Assembly (NCBI GenBank): GCA_045634305.1
Contig: JAZQZZ010000048.1
Span: forward strand, 62,001 to 126,000
Origin: HGM04593 sp045634305
GTDB lineage: Bacteria > Bacteroidota > Bacteroidia > Bacteroidales > Bacteroidaceae
Length of the DNA stretch: 64,000 nt
Direction of reading: 5' to 3'
Part shown: positions 16,256 to 25,427 of the stretch, piece after piece
How positions within the stretch are numbered: the first letter of the stretch is position 1
How the letters are laid out: each line of letters begins with the position of its first letter
The notes under the pieces: generated by a model
The model's database searches: none
What the model was told of the DNA's origin: nothing
Seen by the model: the letters and a program-made list of their open reading frames with translations, nothing else
Program-made: the position numbers and the translations under genes

Positions 16256-16510
16256 TTAGGCTAATTTTGCAATTTTAGCGCAAAGACCTGACTTGAGGTT
16301 TGCAGCCTTGTTCTTGTGGATGAGACCACGCTTAGCCATTCTGTCAAGCATCTTCTGTACCTCTGGGAACTTAGCCAAAGCCTCGTTCTTGTCTTTGATA
16401 GCGCGCAAGTCGCGAACTGCAGAACGCATATTCTTACCCAAATAACGGTTCAAAAGATTTCTCTTCTCTGTCTGTCTGATTCTCTTAAGTGATGATTTGT
16501 GATTTGCCAT
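16256..16510 (-). CDS. rpsT: 30S ribosomal protein S20
   Basis: An 84-residue basic protein that binds 16S rRNA during early 30S assembly. ATG at 16510 gives MANHKSSLKRIRQTEKRNLL, the standard S20 start. The open frame extends to 16708, but that part runs through the tRNA-Glu gene and is not coding. It ends with the conserved region HKNKAANLKSGL. It lies 30 bases downstream of tRNA-Glu on the same strand and probably shares its promoter. Confidence 0.97.
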   Translation of the reverse strand: MANHKSSLKRIRQTEKRNLLNRYLGKNMRSAVRDLRAIKDKNEALAKFPEVQKMLDRMAKRGLIHKNKAANLKSGLCAKIAKLA

Positions 16511-16540
16511 CTCTTTAATAATGTTTTTTAGTTTTAATTG

Positions 16541-16612
16541 TAGCCCATAGGGGAATCGAACCCCTCTTTCAAGAATGAAAATCTTGCGTCCTAGCCGATA
16601 GACGAATGGGCC
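16541..16612 (-). tRNA. tRNA-Glu (TTC)
   Basis: On the minus strand this is a 72-base cloverleaf starting GGCCCAT and ending ATGGGCT plus discriminator A. The anticodon loop carries TTC and the T arm is GGGGTTCGATTCCCC. The first acceptor pair is a G-U wobble. The CCA end is not encoded. It is co-oriented with rpsT. Confidence 0.95.
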
Positions 16613-16674
16613 ATCCTTTAGATGAAATCCCTTTTGAGGATGACTTTTGGCTCTTTGGTGGTCAAAAGCGAGTG

Positions 16675-16705
16675 CAAAGGTAAAACCTTTTTTTGAATTG
16701 GCAAA
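16675..16705 (-). promoter_or_regulatory. promoter of tRNA-Glu and rpsT
   Basis: On the minus strand TTTG (16705-16702) and TACCTTTG (16682-16675) are spaced by 19 bases. The tRNA starts 63 bases after the -7 box. The region faces the recO promoter. Confidence 0.75.
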
Positions 16706-16724
16706 CAATTTGAGGAATTTTTTA

Positions 16725-16732
16725 TAGTTTTG
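16725..16732 (+). promoter_or_regulatory. -7 box of recO
   Basis: TAGTTTTG fits TAnnTTTG and lies 27 bases before the recO ATG. No good -33 box is seen at the usual distance. The upstream part overlaps the divergent tRNA-Glu/rpsT promoter. Confidence 0.5.
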
Positions 16733-16758
16733 CCATGTAATTTGTTGTCCGGTCTGTT

Positions 16759-17484
16759 ATGGTTGAGAAATTCGAAGGTATTGTAATGCGTACACTTAAG
16801 TACAGCGATGGGCTTATGATAGCCGACATATACACGGCGCAATGCGGCAGGATGTCGTTTCTTGTCCCAATGTCGCACAGCAAGCGCAGTAAGGTGCGTA
16901 GTGTGTTGTTCCAACCATTGTCAATGCTTTCGTTTACGGCAGCGGTGAAGACAGGACGCAACCTCTCTCGCATTGGAGAGGTACAGCCCTACTCAATGTA
17001 CAGTTCAATTCAGAACGATGTGGTCAAATCTTCAATAGCACTTTATATTGCCGAGCTGCTCATGTACGCGTTACGTGAGGATGGCCGTGATGATTCCCTC
17101 TTCACGTTCCTTGACAGGTCATTAACCCTATTTGACAATCTTGAACACGGGTATGCCGACTTCCATCTTGTCTTCATGGTGCAGCTGCTGCGCTTTCTGG
17201 GTATATACCCGAACCTCGAGAACTATGTACAAGGTTGTTATTTTGATTTGGCACAAGGATGTACTGTGCGCGAGCATCCGTTGCATCCCAACTTCCTGCT
17301 GCCCGATGCAACCGACTCTTTCATTGCCTTGCTGCGTACGGGTTACGACTCCATGCATCTGCTTTCTCTAAACAGAAAGTTGCGAGGAGAATACCTCGCA
17401 ACCCTTTCTCTTTATTACCGATTGCACGTCCCGGAATTCCCCGAACTTAAATCGGCAGCTGTCCTGCGCGAATTGTTCGATTAA
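16759..17484 (+). CDS. recO: DNA repair protein RecO
   Basis: A 241-residue recombination mediator that helps load RecA on SSB-coated DNA. The N-terminal OB fold begins KFEGIVMRTLKYSDGLMIAD and continues RMSFLVPMSH. The middle has the conserved helical part IALYIAELLMYALREDGRDD and LLRFLGIYPNLENY. No CxxC zinc motif is visible. Its stop codon overlaps the stop codon of the opposing yqeY gene (TTAA at 17481-17484), and no terminator separates them. Confidence 0.93.
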   Translation: MVEKFEGIVMRTLKYSDGLMIADIYTAQCGRMSFLVPMSHSKRSKVRSVLFQPLSMLSFTAAVKTGRNLSRIGEVQPYSMYSSIQNDVVKSSIALYIAELLMYALREDGRDDSLFTFLDRSLTLFDNLEHGYADFHLVFMVQLLRFLGIYPNLENYVQGCYFDLAQGCTVREHPLHPNFLLPDATDSFIALLRTGYDSMHLLSLNRKLRGEYLATLSLYYRLHVPEFPELKSAAVLRELFD

Positions 17485-17933
17485 TCGGCAAGCAACTGTT
17501 TTACTATTGTGGAGATTGTCCTGCCCTCGGCTTTGCCTGCGAGTTGCTTGGTGGCTACTCCCATGACCTTGCCCATATCCTGTGGGCCTGTGGCGCCCAC
17601 CTGTGCAATGATTTCCTTTACAATAACTGCAACCTCTTCCTCGCTCATCTGCTTAGGTAGATACTTCGACATAACTTCAACCTGTGCTAGCTCCTCCTGT
17701 GCAAGGTCCAAGCGGTTCTGGCTCTGATAGAGTTCGGCCGACTCCTTTCCCTGTTTAACAAGTTTCTGTATAATCTTTATGGCTGTCTCGTCGCTTACGG
17801 TGTCGCCGGCTCCGGGTGCAGTCTTTGCCTCAAGCAGTACTTTCTTTATGTTACGCAGTGTGTCAAGCGCAACCTTGTCCTTGGCCTTCATGGCCTCCTT
17901 GATATCGTTGCTGATAATGTCAAACAAATCCAT
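17481..17933 (-). CDS. GatB/YqeY domain protein
   Basis: A 150-residue protein matching the YqeY family, which resembles the tRNA-binding tail of GatB amidotransferase. It begins MDLFDIISNDIKEAMKAKDK and has LRNIKKVLLEAKTAPG and the conserved end DMGKVMGVATKQLAGKAEGR. The molecular function is unsettled. It lies 30 bases after ftsZ on the same strand, so it is probably the last gene of the dcw transcript. Confidence 0.92.
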   Translation of the reverse strand: MDLFDIISNDIKEAMKAKDKVALDTLRNIKKVLLEAKTAPGAGDTVSDETAIKIIQKLVKQGKESAELYQSQNRLDLAQEELAQVEVMSKYLPKQMSEEEVAVIVKEIIAQVGATGPQDMGKVMGVATKQLAGKAEGRTISTIVKQLLAD

Positions 17934-17963
17934 AATCTCTATTTTTTATGTTTATAACTCTTC

Positions 17964-19352
17964 TTACTCGTTGTAGAAGACGGGGCGGCCGACGTTCTCG
18001 TCATCGTCGTCGTCATTGTTCTCCTCTTCAACAATATTGTTCTTAATCTCCTCCGCCGGGACAGCATCTGCCGTTTCGGGTGTCACTGCAGCTGTCTCAT
18101 TGCCGAGAATGGAGGTAATTCTCTCCAGATCCTGTGCGGTGCGGAGATATGTAGGTGAGTTGTCGAGTGCTGCAAGGAACTCATCGTTGTACATCTCGTC
18201 ACCTTTGAAAATGTACATCTTGTAGTCGGGTTTGTACAGTACACTGACCATGTGATTGAGTTTCTCATTCTCTCGTTCACGTTCTCTCTGTTCCTGCTGA
18301 GTCAACTCTTCACGTTCCTTTTCAATAGCCTTAACCTCAGGTTCCATATCCGGGATATTCTTCATGCCAAAGCCCGAAGCAAGCACTGTGACCTTTACCT
18401 GTCCCTCTTCGAGGCTGTTGTCCTTGCTGTATCCCCAGATAACCTCGATGTTCTCATTTGTGAATTGCGACATGAAGGTGTTTACCTCGCCCATCTCTTC
18501 AACAAGAATCGGGGTGTTGGGGTTCTCGTAGATGTTGAAAAGAATCTTTTTGGACTTGTGTATGTCGTTGTTGTTGAGCAGTGGCGAGTGCAGCGCTTTA
18601 TGGAAAGCGCGTTCTACACGTTTCTCTCCGCTCTCAATGCCGTAACTCATGATGGCAACGCCACCGTTCTTCAAAATCTTCTTCACATCGCGGAAGTCGA
18701 GATTGATATCTCCTCTCGCGGTGATGATTTCGGCAATACTCTTTGTGGCTGTGGTGAGTACCTCGTCAACCTTCTTGAATCCTTCTGAAACAGAAATCTT
18801 CGGGAACATGTCGATGAGGCGCTGGTTGTTGATGACGAGCAGGGCATCTACGTGCTTCGATATCTCAATGACACCGCGCAGCGCCTGTTTGATTTTGCCG
18901 GTCATCTCGAACTTGAACGGAATGGTCACGATACCCACAGTCAATATGCCCTTGCTTCGTGCTATTTCGGCAACGACAGGTGCAGCACCGGTTCCTGTTC
19001 CACCGCCCATGCCGGCGGTGATGAATGCCATCTTTGTGCCGTCGTTGAAGAGTTTTTCAATCTCTTCGCGGCTCTCCTCGGCTGCTTTGCGTGCAACCTC
19101 GGGGTCGTTTCCGGCGCCAAGTCCTTCAGTGATCTCAATTCCAAGCTGCACCTTTTTGGGAATAGGTGAGTTCTGCATAGCCTGCAGGTCGGTGTTACAT
19201 ACCGCAAACGATACATTGTGTATGCCTTTGCGGTACATGTTGTGTACTGCATTGCTGCCACCGCCACCAACACCGACAACCTTGATGATTCTTGGAGCGT
19301 CTGTAGGTATTGCAAATGGTAAGTTCTGTTTTACAGGTTCTTTAATTTCCAT
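17964..19352 (-). CDS. ftsZ: cell division protein FtsZ
   Basis: A 462-residue tubulin homologue that forms the division ring. The GTP-binding segment is GVGGGGSNAVHNM near residue 27. The tubulin signature GGGTGTGAAPVVAEIA is near residue 115. The T7 catalytic loop is within NLDFRDVKKIL. The C-terminal part is a long charged linker with EKEREELTQQEQRERE and then a block of Asp. The last residues are VGRPVFYNE. The usual C-terminal peptide that binds FtsA is therefore short and atypical by eye. It lies 13 bases after ftsA. Confidence 0.97.
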   Translation of the reverse strand: MEIKEPVKQNLPFAIPTDAPRIIKVVGVGGGGSNAVHNMYRKGIHNVSFAVCNTDLQAMQNSPIPKKVQLGIEITEGLGAGNDPEVARKAAEESREEIEKLFNDGTKMAFITAGMGGGTGTGAAPVVAEIARSKGILTVGIVTIPFKFEMTGKIKQALRGVIEISKHVDALLVINNQRLIDMFPKISVSEGFKKVDEVLTTATKSIAEIITARGDINLDFRDVKKILKNGGVAIMSYGIESGEKRVERAFHKALHSPLLNNNDIHKSKKILFNIYENPNTPILVEEMGEVNTFMSQFTNENIEVIWGYSKDNSLEEGQVKVTVLASGFGMKNIPDMEPEVKAIEKEREELTQQEQRERERENEKLNHMVSVLYKPDYKMYIFKGDEMYNDEFLAALDNSPTYLRTAQDLERITSILGNETAAVTPETADAVPAEEIKNNIVEEENNDDDDDENVGRPVFYNE

Positions 19353-19365
19353 ACTTATGTATCAT

Positions 19366-20820
19366 TTATTGTTCATTGTTTTCTGTGTTCTCTTTGTTCT
19401 CCTCATCCGGGTCGCTGGTCATGTTCCTTACAAAGTCTTGAAACAAGCTGCCAATGCTGTCTTTCCAGCTAGGCTTTGTCTTCGTCGGCTTCTCTTTGTG
19501 TTTGTTTCTCTCTCTCTCTTCCCTTTCCTTCTTTGCAGCCTCTTCCTTTTTTATTCTCTCTTCCTCTTCCTTGGCCTTTCTCAAATCCTCTTCGCTGTTC
19601 TCCTGCTCCTCTTTCTGCGGCTTAGGCTCTTCGGTCTCTTCGGGGAAGAAGAGCTCACCGTTCGTAATTGCGGCTTTCTGTGCCTCAGTATAGGTATCCT
19701 CGCAACAATTTTCTTTGCCCTGTTTCAAAAGGCCATAAAGTGCCGTGGTGATTACGCCGTACACATTCACTCCGTTCTCGCTTATTAGGTTGAACTGTGG
19801 CTCGGGCTTGATGTCGGTGCTGAAGTTTGGCAAGAACTCTTCCAGAAGTTCTTTCAGGTTCTTGAGTTTTGAACCTCCACCTGTGAAGACAATGTGACGA
19901 ACCATTTCGCCCGATTGCTCAATCTGATGGCGAACGTTGTTCAAAATCTCTCCCATGCGGGCATAGATTACTTTGCTGACAGTTTCATTGTCGACACCAT
20001 CGTTGTCGTTGCCTTTGGAGTTGTAGCCGCGTATGAATTTGATTTCTTCGGCTTGTGCAAATGAAATCAGTTCGGCTGTGAGGTCGCGTGTTATGTTGTT
20101 ACTGCCAAGTGGCAACACAATGAGTTTCTTAGGCTTGTCGTTATTGTATATAGATATGGTGGTTGTCTCGGCGCCAATGTTCACAAGGGCGCAGCCGTTG
20201 CGGCGCAAATCTTTTGAGAGCAGTATGTCGGCATCGAAATGTGCCGCGCAGAAACTGTCCTCAATCTCAATGCCGGCCTGTGCAAAGCTGTCGCACATTT
20301 GTGTGTAGAACTGCTCCTTCATCACAATGTTCAGATAGTTGCACTCTATTGTCTGTGTATATGCGCCAATGGGGTTATAGTCAATATTGCCGTCAAGCTT
20401 GTACTCTTGCGGGTCTACCTGCAGTCTTTTATAACCTTCGGGTGTCTGGAATGTTTCGAGATTGTCACGCTCCATGCCGTCGATGATGTCCTGGGTTATT
20501 TTAATATATTGGCCAAAATCACGGCTTACCTGTGACTTGATGCTGTGTACACTGAGTCCGGCAAAGGTAATATATGCCTTCTTGATGGTGATATCCTCCC
20601 CGGTTGACTTGTTCAAGTCGGTCTCGAGCATATTGATTATGTCGTTGATTGCCCCGCTTGCCTTGTCGACATTGCGTACAATACCTTTTGAGATGAAACC
20701 GTCAACGCATACGCTCGCGGTTGCCATAATTCTCATACCTTCGGTCGTCTCAACTCCAACAACGCCTGTTATCTTTGAGGAACTGAGCTCGATGGCTACG
20801 ATGTAACATGTATTTCCCAT
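19366..20820 (-). CDS. ftsA: cell division protein FtsA
   Basis: A 484-residue actin-like protein that anchors FtsZ to the membrane. It is longer than the ~420 residues of many relatives. The actin fold starts IVAIELSSSKITGVVG and includes FTGGGSKLKNLKELLEE. The additions are at the end: residues about 394-445 are very rich in Glu and Lys (coiled-coil-like), then WKDSIGSLFQDFVRNM near 451-467 looks like the amphipathic membrane helix, followed by an acidic Asn/Glu tail. It is followed by ftsZ and preceded by ftsQ with a 5-base gap. Confidence 0.95.
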   Translation of the reverse strand: MGNTCYIVAIELSSSKITGVVGVETTEGMRIMATASVCVDGFISKGIVRNVDKASGAINDIINMLETDLNKSTGEDITIKKAYITFAGLSVHSIKSQVSRDFGQYIKITQDIIDGMERDNLETFQTPEGYKRLQVDPQEYKLDGNIDYNPIGAYTQTIECNYLNIVMKEQFYTQMCDSFAQAGIEIEDSFCAAHFDADILLSKDLRRNGCALVNIGAETTTISIYNNDKPKKLIVLPLGSNNITRDLTAELISFAQAEEIKFIRGYNSKGNDNDGVDNETVSKVIYARMGEILNNVRHQIEQSGEMVRHIVFTGGGSKLKNLKELLEEFLPNFSTDIKPEPQFNLISENGVNVYGVITTALYGLLKQGKENCCEDTYTEAQKAAITNGELFFPEETEEPKPQKEEQENSEEDLRKAKEEEERIKKEEAAKKEREERERNKHKEKPTKTKPSWKDSIGSLFQDFVRNMTSDPDEENKENTENNEQ

Positions 20821-20825
20821 ATCTA

Positions 20826-21560
20826 CTAATTATCTCTTTTTGTACAAATGACTTTATCGCTTATCTTTATATTCAGTCTGCTGTATTTGTTCCATCCCAC
20901 AGTGTTCAATCCCTTCCGGTAGAAAGTCTTCACGTTCTCCAGTTTTTCGTCAAGTTGTCTGATGGTTCCAATCTCAATCACGTGGTCACCCATTCGGGGT
21001 GTGATTACAGCCTCTTTCTTTTCGTTGAAGTATATCTGCTCAATCTGGACAAACCAGAATGGATCCTTAGCCATTGCCATGGCAAAGCACTGCAGTTCAT
21101 TGCCAATCATGCTGTCGTCGATGTCGCCCGAAGCCACCGGCAACAGCAACGGTTTCTTTATGTCGTCAATCTTCTTTCCTTCGATATCGACATAATATGT
21201 GGCTCCACTCTTGTCAAGAACCTTAAGCACTGGCTCACGGCATACGATGTCAACTTTTATCCTTTTTCCGTTGCTCTTGTATACCTGGCACTCCTTGACC
21301 AATGACATTGCACCGATGAAATTCTCTATGTCGCTGCATCTTATGCTGTCCATGACCTCGTTCTCCGGGTACAGTCCTTCATCCACGAGCATTTCTACTA
21401 TGGTTTCATTGTTTATGGTACCCAGTTTGTTGTTGCTGATGTTTATATCGACACCCCTGCAACTGTCGTTGTCCTTTTGGAGAGGAACAATGACAAGTGC
21501 AAACACCATGTAGCATACAAGCGATGTGGCCAAAATATATTTAAGTATCTTCTTCAGCAT
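20826..21560 (-). CDS. ftsQ: cell division protein FtsQ
   Basis: A 244-residue bitopic membrane protein. A short cytoplasmic start and one membrane helix (ILATSLVCYMVFALVIVPL, about residues 8-27) are followed by a periplasmic POTRA-like part from about residue 35 (DINISNNKLGTINNETIVEM) and a beta domain. Sequence similarity to proteobacterial FtsQ is weak. Position between murC and ftsA and the topology support the call. Its ATG overlaps the murC stop codon by one base, so the genes may be translationally coupled. Confidence 0.88.
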   Translation of the reverse strand: MLKKILKYILATSLVCYMVFALVIVPLQKDNDSCRGVDINISNNKLGTINNETIVEMLVDEGLYPENEVMDSIRCSDIENFIGAMSLVKECQVYKSNGKRIKVDIVCREPVLKVLDKSGATYYVDIEGKKIDDIKKPLLLPVASGDIDDSMIGNELQCFAMAMAKDPFWFVQIEQIYFNEKKEAVITPRMGDHVIEIGTIRQLDEKLENVKTFYRKGLNTVGWNKYSRLNIKISDKVICTKRDN

Positions 21561-22942
21561 TATCTGTTCTTCAAAATCTCCTTGATTCGTCCTATTTCAT
21601 TCTCAATGTCTCCGGCGCCAAGTGATACAAGTATCTCAATTCCGTCCTTCTCCTTTACGATGGTGTCAATGACATCGGCACGGCTGCACATGCTCTTTTC
21701 CACTCCTGCATGCAGGTGGTCATATATGAGCTTGCTTGTTACGCCGGGGATAGGTTTTTCCCTTGCCGGGTATATGTCTACAAGTATCACCTTGTCAAAC
21801 AAAGAGAGGCTCTCTGCAAATTCCTTGTAGAAGTCGGCAGTGCGGCTGAAAAGGTGTGGCTGGAACAGCACTGTTACCTTCTTGTCTCCGTATAGTTCCT
21901 TGATTGACTTTGCACAGGCACGTACCTCGTCGGGGTGGTGTGCATAGTCGCTGATGAGTACAAGGTTCTCTTCCTTTATGTGGAAATCGAAACGGCGTTC
22001 GGCACCGGCAAAACTTTTCATGCCATCTTTCATCTCCTCCGCAGTTACACCGCAGACCTCGGCCATGGCCATTGACGCGATGCCGTTTTCAATGTTGATG
22101 CTCATGGGAACGCCAAGCTCAACGTCGGCAATCCTTTGCCATGGCGACACGTAATCGAAGAGAATCCTTCCGCCACCGATGCGTATATTCTCGGCATGAA
22201 AATCTCCATGTTCGCGTCCGTAGGTGTAGCACTTAACGCCCGCCTTTGTGCGTGGTTTTACTTCCAGTCCTTCGTGAATAATAAGGTAACCGTCCTCGCG
22301 TATCCTCTCGGTGAACTGTGCGAATGCCTCAAGGTAATTCTCCTTGTTGCCGTATATGTCGAGATGGTCGGGGTCGGCCGATGTGATTGTAGCAACGTAT
22401 GGTTGCAGGTGAAGGAACGAGCGGTCGTATTCGTCGGCCTCAATCACCACAAAGTCGCTCTTGTCTGTTGTTATGAGGTTGCTCTTGTAGTTCTTTGATA
22501 TGCCACCGAGGAATGCGGCGCAGTCAACTGCAGAACTATGCAGCAGGTGGGCTGTCATTGTCGATGTGGTGGTCTTGCCGTGTGTTCCGGCAGCGCACAC
22601 TCCGCGTTTGCCTTTTGTGATTATGCCAAGCACTTCGGCTCTCTTCTTTATTGTAAAGCCACCATCCTTGAACAGGCTCCACTCCTTGTGGTCGGCAGGT
22701 ATTGCCGGGGTATACACAACGAGTGTCGATTCGGGATTCTTGCATTCTGCCGGGACAAGGTCTGCGTTCTCCTCAAAATGCAGTACCGCCCCCTCTTCAA
22801 TAAGTTTGTCCGTAAGCCCGCTTGGTGTACGGTCATAACCGCCCACAAACTTACCTTCGTTCAGGAAGTATCGCACGAGCGCGCTCATGCCAATTCCGCC
22901 GGCTCCCAGGAAATATACCGATTTAATATCCTTCAGTTCCAT
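21560..22942 (-). CDS. murC: UDP-N-acetylmuramate--L-alanine ligase
   Basis: A 460-residue Mur ligase that adds L-alanine to UDP-MurNAc, the first step in building the stem peptide. The N-terminal Rossmann domain has FLGAGGIGMSALVRYFL. The ATP loop is GTHGKTTTSTMTAHLL. Later motifs include EADEYDRSFL and DYAHHPDEV. It sits between murG and ftsQ and overlaps ftsQ by one base. Confidence 0.96.
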   Translation of the reverse strand: MELKDIKSVYFLGAGGIGMSALVRYFLNEGKFVGGYDRTPSGLTDKLIEEGAVLHFEENADLVPAECKNPESTLVVYTPAIPADHKEWSLFKDGGFTIKKRAEVLGIITKGKRGVCAAGTHGKTTTSTMTAHLLHSSAVDCAAFLGGISKNYKSNLITTDKSDFVVIEADEYDRSFLHLQPYVATITSADPDHLDIYGNKENYLEAFAQFTERIREDGYLIIHEGLEVKPRTKAGVKCYTYGREHGDFHAENIRIGGGRILFDYVSPWQRIADVELGVPMSINIENGIASMAMAEVCGVTAEEMKDGMKSFAGAERRFDFHIKEENLVLISDYAHHPDEVRACAKSIKELYGDKKVTVLFQPHLFSRTADFYKEFAESLSLFDKVILVDIYPAREKPIPGVTSKLIYDHLHAGVEKSMCSRADVIDTIVKEKDGIEILVSLGAGDIENEIGRIKEILKNR

Positions 22943-22963
22943 CTTTCTCTTGAATTCTCCTTT

Positions 22964-24100
22964 TTAGCGTCTACTTCTTTTCTCCATATATGCATCGGCA
23001 AGTTTCAGTACCTCATCGGCAATCTCGCTTGAGGCATCCGGCTTGGCCATTTTCTGGATATTGGCCTCTAACAATGCAATCTTCATACCATCGTTCACTG
23101 TCTCAATGGCTTTGTCTATGAGCTCCTCCTTTACATTGGCGTCGGCTACATATATTGCTGCATCCTTGTCCACAAGAGCCATGGCATTCTTTGTCTGGTG
23201 GTCCTCGGAAACGTTAGGCGAAGGAACCAAAATCACAGCCTTGCCGAGCAATGCAAATTCGGATATAGAGCCGGCACCGGCGCGTGACACTACAATGTCG
23301 GCGGCACTGAGTGCGCTTGCCATGTTCGATACAAAGTCGGTGATTGTCAGGTTCTCGGGTTTGCCAAGCTCTGCGGCTCTTTTCTTCATCTCCTCGAAAT
23401 AGAGCTTTCCTGTCTGCCAGATGAACTGGATGTCGTTGTTGGCTCTTATCTTTTCAAAGCTTGCAATTATACCTTCGTTTATGCTGCGTGCCCCCAGACT
23501 GCCGCCGACGATGAGCACACACTTCCTGTTCTCGTCGAGACCCATGGCCTTGATTGCCTCCTTGCGGTTCGCGCGCATCTCGAGCAGGTTCTTGCGTACC
23601 GGGTTACCTGTGAACTTTATTTTCTCCTTGGGGAAGAAACGCTCCATTCCGTCATAAGCCACACAGATCATCCTTGCATGCTTTGACAGAATCTTGTTGG
23701 TTACGCCGGCATATGAGTTCTGCTCCTGGATGAGAGTGGGGATATTCATGCTTGCCGCCATCTTAAGTGTGGGTCCACTGGCATATCCGCCTACGCCCAC
23801 AGCTGCCTGTGGCGCAAAATCCTTGATAATCTTCTTGGCCATGCGCTGGCTCTTGAAAATCTTCCACAGCACCTTGACGTTCTTCAACATGTTCTTGCGG
23901 TCAAAGCCGGCAATGGGAAGTCCCACGATGTCATATCCGGCATCGGGCACTCTCTGCATTTCCATTCTGTTGTCTGCTCCTACGAATAATATTTTCGCAT
24001 CGGGATGCTTTGCTCTGATGGCATCGGCAATGGACAGGGCCGGGAAGATGTGTCCTCCAGTGCCTCCTCCGCTAATGATTATTCTATACTCCTTTTTCAT
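22964..24100 (-). CDS. murG: UDP-N-acetylglucosamine--lipid I transferase MurG
   Basis: A 378-residue glycosyltransferase of the GT28/GT-B fold. It makes lipid II on the inner face of the membrane. It has the signature GGGTGGHIFPALSIADAI at the start, then GVGGYASGP and the C-terminal donor site SRAGAGSISEFALLGK. It is placed between ftsW and murC in the usual order. Confidence 0.96.
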   Translation of the reverse strand: MKKEYRIIISGGGTGGHIFPALSIADAIRAKHPDAKILFVGADNRMEMQRVPDAGYDIVGLPIAGFDRKNMLKNVKVLWKIFKSQRMAKKIIKDFAPQAAVGVGGYASGPTLKMAASMNIPTLIQEQNSYAGVTNKILSKHARMICVAYDGMERFFPKEKIKFTGNPVRKNLLEMRANRKEAIKAMGLDENRKCVLIVGGSLGARSINEGIIASFEKIRANNDIQFIWQTGKLYFEEMKKRAAELGKPENLTITDFVSNMASALSAADIVVSRAGAGSISEFALLGKAVILVPSPNVSEDHQTKNAMALVDKDAAIYVADANVKEELIDKAIETVNDGMKIALLEANIQKMAKPDASSEIADEVLKLADAYMEKRSRR

Positions 24101-24118
24101 AACGCAATGTTTGTGTGG

Positions 24119-25423
24119 TTATTCTTTTGTTACTGTTACAGGTCCGGTTTCGGCTTTCTCGTCAGTCGCGTTTGCATAGCGGCTTATGCACAGCAGGAAT
24201 CCGATGTATACACTGTTGATGAGGAACGATGTTCCGCCCTGGCTCATGAGGGGTAGCGGCTGTCCTGTCACAAAGTTGCCCACCGAGATGAACATGTGTA
24301 GCAGGGCTTGTGTGACAATTATCATTCCGGTGCCCATTGCAAGGAATGCCGAGTAGGGGTCGTCACATTTCTTCGCAATCTTGCCACAGGTGTAGAGTAG
24401 TGTCAAGTAAAGCAACATTACCAGCGTTGCCCCCAGCAGGCCAAGTTCCTCTATGATAACTGCAAATATGTAGTCGGAGTATGCATGCGGTATGAAATCG
24501 CGCTGTATTGAATTGCCCGGGCCGCAACCTATTATATGGCTCGAGGCTATGGCAATGTGCGAATATGTCCTTTGTTCATTTGCACCCTCATCATACTCCT
24601 CGGCTGTGACGGGCTCTGAATTGAACGCATCGGCAATACGGTGTTTCCATGTGATTACCTTGCTGCCGAAACTGCCGTTGTCCTTTGCGCTTTCCGGAGT
24701 CATCATAATGGCTGTCAGTCCCAGTCCGGCAATGATGATTCCGGCCCCTAGAGTCCATAGAAGCTGTTTGCGGGGAATACGGCCGACTATCATCATAAGG
24801 TAAATGGTTATCGCCAACAGGAATGCCGACGAGAAGTTCTCCTTGAGAATGATGAGAATTGGAAAGACTGCATACGTGATAATCTTTACGAAAGCCACGT
24901 TATTGTCATTGATGAATCCCTCGTTGCGCTCTATCTTTAGTGCCGCCAGCAGGCGTATGTAAAGGTCGTTTACGAAGTTCACTCCGGCTGTGTCCGATGT
25001 GCCTTCGTTGTCCTGATGCCGGGCAAGGAATCTGGCTGTCATCATCACCAGACCCATTTTTGCTATTTCCATAGGCTGGAATGTGAGTCCGATACCCGGA
25101 ATGGTTATCCAGCGGGCACTACCGTTGATATCGCCTGAGAACTGTGCCCAGATGAGTCCTGCCACTCCTGCCCAATATATAACTTTGCTGAATTTGTCAA
25201 TCCACTCAGCTTTCAGGTTGTGTATGAACCATACTACGAAAATGCCTCCGACAAGGAATTTGGTGTGTTTGATGATGGGAGCCCAATAGCTGCCGGCCTC
25301 ATAAGTCTGGCGGCTTGTTGCGCTGAACACCTCAATCCATGAGATGGCGCAAAGTGTGATAAAGACAATCCATATGACTTTATCACCTTTGAACAATATG
25401 CGTTTCAGTTTATCTCCACTCAT
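24119..25423 (-). CDS. ftsW: SEDS glycosyltransferase FtsW
   Basis: A 434-residue multi-spanning membrane protein of the SEDS family, which polymerises lipid II at the division site with its partner PBP. ATG at 25423 (MSGDKLKRILFKGDK) is chosen; the frame is open to 25501, but that extension would lie inside murD. About ten membrane helices are visible. Motifs include GSARWITIPGIGLTFQPMEI and the C-terminal PLMSQGGTSFL. A loop of about 60 residues near residue 240 (KDNGSFGSKVITWKHRIADA onward) is typical of Bacteroidota. It starts 4 bases after murD. Confidence 0.95.
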   Translation of the reverse strand: MSGDKLKRILFKGDKVIWIVFITLCAISWIEVFSATSRQTYEAGSYWAPIIKHTKFLVGGIFVVWFIHNLKAEWIDKFSKVIYWAGVAGLIWAQFSGDINGSARWITIPGIGLTFQPMEIAKMGLVMMTARFLARHQDNEGTSDTAGVNFVNDLYIRLLAALKIERNEGFINDNNVAFVKIITYAVFPILIILKENFSSAFLLAITIYLMMIVGRIPRKQLLWTLGAGIIIAGLGLTAIMMTPESAKDNGSFGSKVITWKHRIADAFNSEPVTAEEYDEGANEQRTYSHIAIASSHIIGCGPGNSIQRDFIPHAYSDYIFAVIIEELGLLGATLVMLLYLTLLYTCGKIAKKCDDPYSAFLAMGTGMIIVTQALLHMFISVGNFVTGQPLPLMSQGGTSFLINSVYIGFLLCISRYANATDEKAETGPVTVTKE

Positions 25424-25427
25424 CTTT

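Noticed and set aside
16511..16708. N-terminal extension of rpsT through the tRNA-Glu gene
   Set aside because: The S20 family starts at the ATG at 16510, and the extension would translate a tRNA gene.
18649..19788. 379-codon plus-strand frame across the ends of ftsZ and ftsA
   Set aside because: It is the reverse reading of ftsZ/ftsA. The hydrophobic look comes from the reverse complement of Glu- and Lys-rich codons.
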